Shown here: piece by piece, positions 50,391 through 59,599 of the stretch
Layout: every line of letters begins with the position of its first letter
Numbering within the stretch: the stretch's first letter is position 1
NCBI GenBank assembly: GCA_020310875.1
Contig: CM035412.1
Span: 138,320,261-138,384,260, forward strand
DNA: 64,000 bases
Reading direction: 5' to 3'
Source: Ceratopteris richardii
Taxonomy: Eukaryota; Streptophyta; Polypodiopsida; Polypodiales; Pteridaceae
The notes under the pieces: model-generated
What the model was told of the DNA's origin: nothing
Databases searched by the model: none
What the model saw: only the letters and a program-made list of their open reading frames with translations
Program-made: the position numbers and the translations under genes

Positions 50391-50394
50391 AAGT

Positions 50395-50780
50395 TAACAT
50401 CTGAATTTTTTCCAAAAAGTGCGGGAAGGGGGTCTTTGAGGAAGTAAAATTCCTCCTTAAGTTATCCTTTTAATGAATTCTATGATTCGATTGTGAAGTG
50501 CGTATAAGATACTCTCAGTGTATATAATTTTTCCCATCCATCCATAGCTAGTGCACCTCGTTTTCCCTCTTCCAAAAAGGGAATTTCTTAAATTCAGGTG
50601 CTGAGATTTTTTCTCAAAGAGTGATGGAAGGGGGTCTTGTGGAGCTTCAAACTCCCATGATACTCAGTTATATTTTGGATTTCATAAACTTATATGGAAG
50701 TCAATACACTAGACTATAAGTATGCATGATTTTTCCTACCAAACGAAGAAAAATCCCTCTTCGTTTCCCTTTCCAGAAAT
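50395..50780 (+). repeat. Degenerate ~205-bp tandem repeat (about two units)
   Basis: The unit beginning near 50,402 (ATTTTTTCCAAAAAGTG, GGAAGGGGGTCTT) recurs near 50,607 (ATTTTTTCTCAAAGAGTG, GGAAGGGGGTCTT). Later blocks also line up (ACTCTCAGTGTATATAATTT versus ACTATAAGTATGCATGATTT). Fainter similarity may extend to 50,200 and 50,900. Confidence 0.55.
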
Positions 50781-51389
50781 GGCTACTTATCCAAAATAGC
50801 ACCTATAAATTATGCAAAAATTCATGCAACTAGACTATTTTGGAATACTTAAAATCTATACTTTCTTGCAATTTGAGGGAATCCTTGACTTTAGATGAGA
50901 GTGTATATGCGATATTCTCCATATGAATGATATCCCTCCAAGAACTTGACCTCCTTATCCCTTCATTATCGCTCTCACAAATGAAGAATATTACAAAAAT
51001 TCAAAATCAATAAAACCTTGAAATTGAGGCCACAACTCCTTTCTACAATCATGTAGAATGTCATAAATGTCCTTATCTTCCATAGAGGATGATGTCATCT
51101 TCTACCTTTCCTCATTGCTTTAATGATCATCCTACTCCTCTCACATCCGTATGTGGAAGAAACAACTGAAGGTTTTCTTGCTTTGCTTCTTGGAGAAGAT
51201 AATGCTTACATCGGATGTCCATCTTAATCAAAAGGCAAGAATAGTGATAGGTTGTTGCACATGTGGTTATGCCATGAACTCTTTTCAAGGGAAGAGTTAG
51301 AAGGGACTTTCATCCTTTTCTTCTTGATGTCATGGGCGGCAAGAACTGCTTTCAATTGTCTTTGTGCTCATTAAATGAGCACCAAAAAT

Positions 51390-51470
51390 GCGTGGTGACA
51401 TAGATAGTTGGAGCGCGTCCCTTCGAGTTGGCAAGGGTTCAATTCCTCCACCCTGCAGCACTGCTTGCAT
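51390..51470 (+). repeat. tRNA-like (SINE-head-like) sequence
   Basis: TAGATAGTTGG resembles an A box and GGGTTCAATTCC is a good B box about 30 bases downstream. It sits just inside a minus-strand Copia-type primer site (51,481-51,497). No poly-A tail or target duplication was identified, so whether it is a SINE head or a chance arm is open. Confidence 0.3.
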
Positions 51471-51480
51471 GCCCAAAATC

Positions 51481-51497
51481 ATGCTCTGATACCAGTA
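51481..51497 (-). promoter_or_regulatory. Copia-type primer-binding site, with LTR to its right
   Basis: Minus strand reads TACTGGTATCAGAGCAT, an excellent initiator-Met-tRNA primer site. The LTR would lie to the right from about 51,498, beginning TATTAGGTGC on the plus strand, but its other border and its partner were not found. Gag is not readable to the left. Confidence 0.6.
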
Positions 51498-51679
51498 TTA
51501 GGTGCTAGTCTTTTGCTCTACACCTCCTCTCGCTCCTCGCCCGTGGCATACACATAGAGACCTATTTTTTGGTTCGCCGCCCAACCATGCCCGAGCTTCT
51601 CTTGCCTCTCTCTCTCTCAAGAGTCTTACTTTCTAACTATGAAGCAAGTGCACTACTAAAGTACCGTGTGGAAACTCAT

Positions 51680-52890
51680 CCAAAGATGAGTCCATACCAT
51701 GAATATAATGTGACACTCTTGCTATGAAAAAGTAATTGTGGTGCAAATATGCTATAGGTGATGCTATTACCTTTAGGTGTCATCATAGTTGGGTAATTTA
51801 GCCAATATTTACTTGTAAATTGTTGGACTCTCATAACATCATAAGTAGGCAATGACTTGCACCTAGTAAAGAGAGCAAAATTGGATTTTATTAAATGTAC
51901 CTTAGTACTTGATTGTATACTACAATGGTATTCATTTTCTTCAGTAGTAATTGGTGCCACTATCTCAAATTTTTAGGTGCAATCATTTGACTCATGAGGC
52001 CTTCTACAATCTTTGGTGAGCATGCAAGAATTATCCGCATCAATATGAATTCTCTCTTTAATATCAGGTAAAATGCAACTCTCACACAATGCACATGTAG
52101 CAAAAAGTCAAATTTATAATAACAATACAAGAATTCTAAAGTTTATTATAGAAGATGATTATGCAACTTTAAAAAGGAAGTTGGATTCATAAATTTGGCC
52201 ATACACGGGGGTGATCAAACTTCTCGGACCTCTTGAAAGGTTTCTAAAGTTAAAGGTGAAGAGAAAGTTGTAACTCCTACTCCTAGTGAATATTATATGC
52301 CATCACCACTATCTACACCTTCCCCTATTCCTACTCAACCTGTTGAAGAATGAGTTTAAGAAATTGACGAATCTTCAAGAGACCCATAGGAATGAGCTCT
52401 AGAGGAATAGAAGGTTCCACCAATTTTTCGAAAACTTTCGAAGTGTCTCTTGTAAATTATGCAAGATAGTGGCATCCAAAGTTTTCTACAATTTAGTATG
52501 CTACATTCTTCATATACTTCATTATTAGTATATTATATCATACATCAGAATAAAATATACTACATATACTCGATTTCTTTCTTAATTTCCAATTTAGATA
52601 GACACACTTCTTACTTAATACAATCCCCATACATTCATCCTCCTCTCTCTTTAACCAAGTCCTTCCATTTTTTAGGTTCTTGTAATTCGGAAGGGTTTTC
52701 TATTTTCTCTAGTACTTTAGTTACTTATCGAAAGAAAGCTTTATGAAACACATTACAATATATGGAAGAATAACTTCCTAGCTCGAATTCCTATGAGTTG
52801 TTCAATAATATCACAGGATGACAAAGACTTAATGTAGAGTTGCATTCTAATGGAAGATCCAACAAATCTTCAAATAACAATTGCAACCTC
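51680..52890. other. Worn sequence, possible Copia linker remnant
   Basis: A plus-strand stretch near 52,270-52,370 is rich in Ser, Pro, Thr and Glu (SPSPIPTQP), like the linker between Copia integrase and RT. Otherwise no domain is recognisable. Confidence 0.25.
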
Positions 52891-52892
52891 AT

Positions 52893-53032
52893 TGGTGGAA
52901 ATTGAACTCACAAACTCCTAGCTAGGAGTATGATGGGCTAACCACTTGCCCCAAGAGCCATGGTTGAGGACTAATTCCTAATTCTCTCTCTTAAGGTGTG
53001 GTTCATCCACCTCCTCCTAGGATTATGTGACA
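52893..53032 (-). repeat. TRIM 3' terminal repeat
   Basis: 140 bp, minus strand from TGTCACATAATCC to TTCCACCA. It retains the tRNA-like D-arm GGGGCAAGTGGTTAGCCC. Confidence 0.75.
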
Positions 53033-53240
53033 TTATTTCCCCCATATATTAAGCTTAGTAGGCCGTTTCCACAAGGTTGAGTGCCTCCACTAGCCTAAAA
53101 TTCTATCATCTGGACCAATTTTGGAGTTATCCAACCCTTTGTTAGTGCAAATGTGCATGTGCCTTCAATCTTGGCTAATTTCATACTCATCAACGGTCAA
53201 GTGCTTCCCAAGTGCCCACAATTGAGGCTTCCTACCTCCA

Positions 53241-53380
53241 TGTTGGGAATTGAACTCACAACCTTCTAGTTAGGAGTATGATGGGCCAAAAACTTTCCCC
53301 AAGAACCATGGTTTAGGACTACTTTGTAATCCTCTCTCTTAAGGTGTGGTTCATCCACCTCCTTCTAGGATTATATGACA
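53241..53380 (-). repeat. TRIM 5' terminal repeat
   Basis: 140 bp, minus strand from TGTCATATAATCC to TTCCCAACA. It retains the B-box sequence GAGTTCAATTCCC; the A-box part is more worn than in the partner repeat. Confidence 0.75.
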
Positions 53381-53459
53381 CTCATCCAAATCTTCTTTGA
53401 GTTTAAGAAAGTGGAATTCATATTCTTTATGTTATTACAAATGTGATTCCTTCCTCACT

Positions 53460-54160
53460 ACAATACAACATGTCACTAAAGCATGTGAGTCTTTGGGCAT
53501 ATTGAAGCGCCAATATGAGACAAAGAATCACACTCATATATAGAATCTTAACAAATTAGCAAATGAGAAGCATTATCAATAACAGAAGGTTGAAGAATTC
53601 ATCAGCCGAAAGAAGGATTTTCAAGATTGAGCACTTCTGTTGATTTTGTAATAATGCTTGAAGAATCGGCTCATAGGTGTTGGAAGTCTTCCTACAAACT
53701 ATGATGGGCTAGTGAGACCCCTCAACATCTAGTTCAAAACTCTATTTTACTTTTTAAGAGTTTTGTAAAATTCTTATAGAAGAACAAGTTCACGAGGTGC
53801 TATTATTATTGCAAAAAGATGGTTAATGCCATGAACGACCACAAGAAGAAACAAGTTGACAAGAGGAATGGTACTCTCAAATCCACATGGAAGAATTGAG
53901 AATTTGTAATCACATAAAACTTGAATTATGGATTGCCATAGAGAAGGTGTGCACATATTCTGAAGATTGTGTTGATGAACTGTGGATATTAGATAGTGGA
54001 TCATCTTTCCACATGATCAAGAACAAGGATTCGTATAATTCCTTCATGGCTTTAAAAGAACCCATGATTGTAGCAATGCAAAATGACTCAAAATGTCCAA
54101 TTAAGGAACAAAAACAATCTCTTTTATTGCCACAATTGGTGTTGAAAGAAAACTCTTAGA
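53460..54160 (+). mobile_element. Copia gag-protease fragment
   Basis: Gag helices (ESLGILKRQYETKN, KVEEFISRKKDFQD, NRLIGVGSLPTNYDGLV) are followed by a protease start (ELWILDSGSSFHMIKNKDSY near 53,980-54,040). The order is right for Copia on the plus strand. No LTR attached; broken. Confidence 0.72.
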
Positions 54161-54222
54161 TTTTTTGTATGTTCCCACATAAAAAGGAAATTAGTTATGA
54201 GAATATGACATAATCGCATCTT

Positions 54223-54432
54223 TTAAAAATGCAAAAAAACTTTTGCATGAAGTGATATGCTTTGAAGCACCACCATCAAGAAACCAATCCAAATGAGTCT
54301 CATTGCATTAGATGTATTCTTAAGAATAGACATGCTAGATTCTTTCTTCTTTTTGTTATGCTTCGCAAGCTTTCTACGTTTGCAAGTTGGAATTCCCACC
54401 AATAAGGTAATGCACAATTGGATTCTCCTCAT
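54223..54432 (-). mobile_element. Copia C-like gag fragment
   Basis: Minus-strand KRRKLAKHNKKKKESSMSI matches CRKLVKHNEKKKEFGMSIAK just after the zinc knuckle of Copia C (about 20,690-20,750). It is a short, diverged piece. Confidence 0.6.
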
Positions 54433-54559
54433 AGTGGGACCCTAACAAATGTACGATACAATATATAATCTAGGGGGTACACATTGATCATATACTAACA
54501 CCCCTCAATGTTACCAAATTATGAATCAAGTAGGCGTGGGTGATATGCCCAATTTTGAT

Positions 54560-55890
54560 GATGTCTATTGAGCTAATCCTTTCCAAGTTCTTTGGTGTAT
54601 AAGTGAGCAAATTTATTTTTTGTAGAATAGTATTCCAACTCCTTTATTTCATCCTTCATAAGCTCACAAATATAGCGATACTATACATCCAAGTGTTTTG
54701 TGCAAGCACGAAATACTGGATTCTTTGCAATGGCAATGCAACTCTAATTATGACATTTAAGTGTAGCACCATCTACAATTTAAAGCATATATTTACAAGA
54801 ATTCTCCTTATCAAAACTTTCTCACAAGGGGTGAAACAAGCTCTTTGATACTTTGCTTCAATGGGAGAAAGTGCCACTATTGGTTGTTTCCTCCTTACCA
54901 GAAAAAGGTACGTAAACCAAGTTAGAAACAATATCCAAAATCTATTTTTCTAGAACCACAATCTCATCACTCTTTATATGTGTGTGTGTGTGTGTAAACC
55001 TTCAATTTATTAATTTAGTGACACCAAGATCTAGGAGCTTGCACAATGCCAGAAACCATGTTTTATAATGGATTATGTCAAAACTTGGTGGTTTAGATAG
55101 ATATATCTCCATCTTGAGGCGTCCATTAGAAAATGTTAATTTTATATCCATATGGAAGGTAGACCACCTCTTACATGTAGCAACTATAAGTATTATGTAA
55201 TTTGTGGACATGCCAACTTTTGGTGCACAAACATTTTCTAGATATTAAGTTCTTCCACATTGTTAGAATGCTTTTGGAAGAAGTCAAGATCTCTACTTTT
55301 CTAACATTTCATATGCTTTACATTGTACTTTTCTAACATAACATATGGTTTATGTTTCGCTTTCTAAATCCACTTAATACCAATTATCTTTTTCTTTGGC
55401 AAAAAATCAATCAATTCCCAAGTTCATTCTTAGTGTGCTTCCATAGATTGGAATGCCACTCTCCATTTGGAGCCTTTGAGTGCTTCATCTATAGTTGTGT
55501 ATTCTTTCACTCATTACATAATTTCATCCAGAAGAGCCATATGAAGATCTTTTTTGCTCCTCAATCCTCTTTCATCTGCACAATCATGTGAAAGTGACTC
55601 TCAAACATCAACTTTAGGATTGCAATAATCGAAGGGCTAAACAAGCTCACTTTTCAATGGAGGAATGTCATTATTCAATGTCTTCTCCTCTTTCTTGATC
55701 TTGATGTGTGTATGGAAAATTGCAAGGCGAGTCATTTCTTTGGTTGATGAGATAGTGGATTCACTTTTGTTATTCTCTAGGTGGAGTCATTCATCAAATA
55801 CCACATCATGTCTAATAATAAACATGTTTGCATTTGGATCCCGGATTTTATAAACCTTAGACCCTTCACCGTATTCGAGCAAAATTTACC
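54560..55890 (-). mobile_element. Copia integrase end, RT and RNase H fragment
   Basis: Read right to left on the minus strand: an integrase C-terminal-like stretch near 55,870-55,780, RT (near 55,400; STFHMDIKLTFSNGRLKMEI at 55,170-55,110), and RNase H (NPVFRACTKHLDVQYRYICE near 54,720-54,660, the equivalent of HARTKHIEVHYHYVR in Copia A). Much of the RT is missing or unreadable. Old fragment. Confidence 0.65.
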
Positions 55891-55944
55891 CAAAAATATA
55901 TTTTTAATGTTCCTGAAAATATAAAATAGGATCAAAACTTTATG

Positions 55945-56237
55945 TACCGTAATTGCAATTCGACGTGTTGAACCCTAATGACGTGGTTATCGTCTTCGCC
56001 CTTTCAGTAACTCATATTGAACCCTAATTGCATGGTTATCTCCTTCGCCGTTTACAGTAACTCCTTCGCCGTTTACAGTAACTCCCGTCTGCTTGACTTA
56101 GCCCGTTTCACCCGTGACATTGCTTTCAAATTCCCCATCGTCGATATCAGTTCACTTGGAGTCAGTAGGAATCCTTACCATATACTGTGTAATCGCCGCG
56201 GTCACGTGTACTTTGCGTGCTCAACAGGTATGTGTGC

Positions 56238-56270
<33 letters not shown>
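55945..56270 (+). repeat. Repeat R copy 1 (exon-like unit ending in a GT donor and TG/AG microsatellite)
   Basis: Shares long similarity with 59,030-59,486 and 63,655-63,847: GTAATTGCAATT, GTTGAACCCTAAT, TTATC..CTTCGCC, TGCTTGACTT, ATTCCCCATCGTCGATATCA, GAGTCAGTAGGAATCC, TACTGTGTAATCGC, then CAACAGGTATGTGTG and (TG)n(AG)n (56,229-56,270). One plus-strand frame (ESVGILTIYCVIAAVTCTL) is recognisable in all three copies. The family is unknown to me. Confidence 0.7.
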
Positions 56271-56380
56271 TGTTAAAGACTTCACAGTGCAGTGAACTTG
56301 GGTCTATGATACATATGATCGAGAAGCGTCATGAAGTACTTGTACTGCAGAATTATGTCGATGCTTATGTGTTTCCATTC

Positions 56381-56381
56381 A

Positions 56382-56415
<34 letters not shown>

Positions 56416-56460
56416 GAATATCTCCTTCGCATGGTTATCTCCTTCGCCGTTTACAGTAAC
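56381..56460 (+). repeat. Second TG/AG microsatellite and partial repeat R
   Basis: (TG)n(AG)n at 56,381-56,416, followed by a short partial copy of the repeat R start (TGGTTATCTCCTTCGCCGTT, then TACAGTAAC) ending at about 56,460. Confidence 0.65.
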
Positions 56461-56534
56461 ATGAACAATGGCTATCACACAAAACACATTTAAAGTTCAA
56501 TATGTTCATTCATGTCAATATCCAGAATGCAGAG

Positions 56535-57393
56535 AGGGACTGCTATAAAGTACGTCTTCTCATAGGGCACGACACATCAAGCTCGCTTGGTCTCAAATGG
56601 CACAATGGGAATAACCTATCAAAAATCCCAAACATCAAAGAAACGATTGATTATCAGGTTAACCTCAACAAGAAGTGGTGCTTATCATGGACGCGGCTTC
56701 GATGGGACATGAAGTTCATGGCTATCTGGCACCCCCTCATAGAAATAAAAAATTATATCCTCTTACGGCAAATTCTTCATTGTGGAATCTGGACCAGCCT
56801 TAAGGCTAGCAAATTTTGTGGGATACCTCCCTGGTGCAAACGCTGCTACCAGTCTATCGAAGATGTTTCTCACATCTTCTTTACCTGTCCCAATTCCAAC
56901 AGACTCTGGCAGATGGTTGGAAAGAAAATTAACCTCCAGAAACATCTCAGTTGGAAGCAAGCGCTGCTAGGAGGAGCGATCGGCTGCTCCACGACTCTTT
57001 GGAATGCCATCAGAGGGGAGGTCCTATGCAAAATCTGGCGGGAAAGATGTGCTTTTAACTTTGGCGACTCTCCCAAAGAGTGTTCAATTGAGAAATCGTT
57101 GTTTCTCATTGGCAAAAGGATCCTTAACTGTAAGAAATCCCCCCCCTTCAGGCATCATCAAGTGCTCCTTTTGACCAATAACAAGCTCAAACCCAAGTGG
57201 GCCCCACATGAGGGTGATGAGAGGGTGATTAACCTTCTTTGTAATGCCATCTAAACTCTGTAAAAGCTTCCCCTGCTTTGTGGAATTTGGGGGGTCCCGT
57301 GGGCACTAGTCCCCTTCTCTTGTACTTTTCTTTAATTAATTCAAGTCCGCGAGAGTAGGCTAATGTCGAACTTCCTTTATCTTAAAAAAAAAA
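56535..57393 (+). mobile_element. 5'-truncated LINE (L1-type) with target duplication
   Basis: The coding end is that of a plant L1-type ORF2: a reverse-transcriptase zinc-binding domain (WCKRCYQSIEDVSHIFFTC, with LW shortly after), preceded by RLRWDMKFMAIWHPL and followed by KIWRERCAFNFGDSPKE. The frame is open from the upstream flank to the stop at 57,254. The 3' UTR ends in a poly-A run at 57,384-57,393. Flanks show an 18-bp duplication with two differences: AATATCCAGAATGCAGAG at 56,517-56,534 and AATATCCATAATGCAAAG at 57,392-57,409. Endonuclease and RT domains are absent because of 5' truncation, the usual fate of LINE insertions. Confidence 0.85.
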
Positions 57394-57409
57394 TATCCAT
57401 AATGCAAAG

Positions 57410-59020
57410 TTAATGAGAATCGAAAGGATAGTTTAAAGTTAACATAGGAGGAAAATATAATCTAGCCTCTAGAGATTTAGCTTGGACTATATATCACAAG
57501 TTGACTAGTGAGTGAACAATTGATCATGAATTAATCTAGCCTTTAAATGTTAAGCTTGGGATACATATGACTGTAGTTATTTGAGTTGCATCAAAAGTGA
57601 AGCACATGCATTCACAATTTAGAATGCTACATCAGCGACACAAAGAAAAGCCTCTCGATTGATTTCCATGGCATCTTAAAGCATATTAACTAACTTGTTT
57701 GGTTAGTACACTCTCTAGTATGCCCCAAGGCTAGGCATGTGGACTTTATATTTAAAGCTATGGAATGCCCTATGCACCTCCATCAAGTAGACCCCAAAAT
57801 GCGATTTTGAAAGTCATGTTGCACAAATTGCAAAAGGAATATTTGGTTCAACAAGTTTTACAGATGTATGCTCTCGAGACTTGGGCTTGAAGTAATAGGC
57901 AACTCAACATCATGAGCCATGTGTGTGAGGATGGGTTATGCACCAACCTTTTGTGGCTTTAAGCAGTAGATGTCATCAATAAGTGACAACCTACAATGTT
58001 GAACAGTTATGTCATGTGCTTGTGGTTTGATTCTCTCTCTTTGCCCTTGTGATCTAATTCTCTCTCTCTCTCTCTAGAGTTTGCAAACAATAAATAAAGT
58101 ACACAAATAGCTATATTGTGGTAATCCTATTTGAATTGCAACCAATCTTATCAATGGGGGAATCATAATAAAAAAGCATTTGGGGAATCATAATAAAAAA
58201 GCATTTGAGGTTGTCTTGTGTAGCAGTGAACACCATGTTCATGTGTTATTAATGCCATTATTATTGAAATGGTTCTCGAGACTCTAGATTATTTATGATT
58301 ACTCAAGAAAGTGGTCTTATAAAAGCAAATGGCTCTAGTATCTAGTTTGAGAAGAATCATGCGTCTCGGTTCTTAGGTAAGACCACTTTGATAAATTTGT
58401 GTATGGGCTTCAAGGAAAAATGGACATGGAAAAAGGGATAAATTTGCTTTAGCATTATATACTTTTACTCCTCTTTGACTTTGTAATAGGGAAGAGGCTT
58501 ACTTAAAATGAAGTAAATATGGATTTTCATGAACATCTTGGAATATGTACCACGTTTAGAAGCTTGCAAATTTTAACTCGTATAATGACAGTTTGTTGCA
58601 TGATCACCCGGAAATCCATATGCATATAGCATGTTGAATGATCACAAAGTTTCTCATGGTATGGCTTAATTTAGTGTTTGGGTTGCCTTGTGCATGGATG
58701 GACCCACATACATGCATACACCCTTGACGAGTACACTTCAGTGTTTATGTACGTAAAACAAAGTATTAATAGGATGAAAATCAATGTTAAATCGTGATTT
58801 GAGGACCTCAAATCACAGTTTTCTTGTTAATATGACGAGTGTTAATAGTTTTAGATGTGCGAAGTCAAGTGGACTGCCCTCATTGAGATTGGCTAATATG
58901 GTATGGATGTTGCTTTTGCTGGACATAAAAGTTTTTCAACCTTCTTGAAGCCATCTGTGGGAGGAGGAGAGCTAGCTCTTCCAATCAACCCATTAGGAAT
59001 AAATCTGGAGAAGTGGTGGT
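57410..59020. other. Intergenic, nothing recognised except a small tandem duplication
   Basis: No domain-bearing frame. A unit of about 25 bp, GGGGAATCATAATAAAAAAG then CATTTG, occurs twice in a row at about 58,156-58,206. A short TC run lies near 58,055-58,075. Confidence 0.55.
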
Positions 59021-59029
59021 GGATCTGAT

Positions 59030-59486
59030 GTGCCGTAATTGCAATTGACGTGTTGAACCCTAATCGTGTGGTTATCTTTTTCGCCCTTTTGTTTTTTTTT
59101 TTTGAGGGTACAAGGAAAGTTGAAATGACAAGGAATTGAAATGTCCAGCTGGGCAGGAATCGAACCAAGGCCATCAGCCCCACGGCGTTCGATGCTCTCC
59201 GCTACACCAAACCCATTTGGAGTTATCTTCTTCGCCCTTTTGAGTTACTCTTGTTGAACCATGATCGCATCGCTATACTTCGCCGTTTTCAGTGACTCCT
59301 CTCTGCTTGGCCTTCGCCAGTTTCGCTTGTCTCATTGCTTTGAAATTCCCCATCGTCAATATCAGGTCCACTTGGAGTGAGTAGGAATCCTCACCACATA
59401 CTGTGTAATCGCAGCGGTCATCTGTACTTTGCATGCCCGACAGGTATGTGTGTGTGACTGACACACACACACGAGAGAGAGAGAGT
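59030..59486 (+). repeat. Repeat R copy 2, interrupted by a SINE
   Basis: Same order of blocks as copy 1 (GTAATTGCAATT, GTTGAACCCTAATCG, TTCCCCATCGTCAATATCAG, GAGTGAGTAGGAATCC, TACTGTGTAATCGCAGCGG, CGACAGGTATGTGTG), ending in a TG/AC/AG microsatellite at about 59,446-59,486. The SINE at 59,092-59,221 sits within it. A further short restart (TTCACCATTTACAGCAACTC, TGCTTGACTT) follows at 59,487-59,532. Confidence 0.75.
59092..59221 (-). mobile_element. tRNA-derived SINE with 20/21-bp target duplication
   Basis: Minus strand: a tRNA-like head with A box TGGTGTAGCGGAGAGC (59,209-59,194) and B box GGTTCGATTCC (59,167-59,157), a short body, and a poly-A tail (12 T on the plus strand at 59,092-59,103). 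It is flanked by GTTATCTTTTTCGCCCTTTT plus G (59,071-59,091) and the same with one difference (59,222-59,242). Total about 130 bp. The related repeat R copy at 55,990-56,020 lacks the insert and shows the single pre-insertion site. SINEs are mobilised by LINE proteins; two LINE types lie nearby, but which served this SINE cannot be told. No coding capacity. Confidence 0.88.
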
Positions 59487-59599
59487 TCACCATTTACAGC
59501 AACTCATGTCTGCTTGACTTCCCCAATTTCACTATGGGTAATAGGTTGTGTCAAGAGTGTGGGGTGCTATGGGTATGCACTCTATATGTTCAATGGGTG

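Larger units (their letters stand above)
52893..53380 (-). mobile_element. TRIM-like miniature LTR element with tRNA-like terminal repeats
   Basis: A 488-bp element on the minus strand: two 140-bp direct terminal repeats (53,241-53,380 and 52,893-53,032), both starting TGTCA and ending in CA, around a 208-bp non-coding interior. A perfect 5-bp duplication ctcat flanks it (52,888-52,892 and 53,381-53,385). The interior ends in ATATGGGGGAAATAA, a polypurine-tract-like run before the 3' repeat, and begins TGGAGGTAGG, a weak primer-site candidate. It has no coding capacity, as expected for terminal-repeat retrotransposons in miniature, which use another element's proteins. Each repeat has a tRNA-like second half with B-box sequence GTTCAATTC or a close variant. 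The two repeats differ at about 17 of 140 sites by eye, so the insertion is old. Confidence 0.75.

Noticed and set aside
52893-53380. A Cassandra-type TRIM with a 5S rRNA module
   Set aside because: Only a short chance match to 5S (CCCATCA...CTCC) is present; the T-arm and B-box pattern fit tRNA instead.
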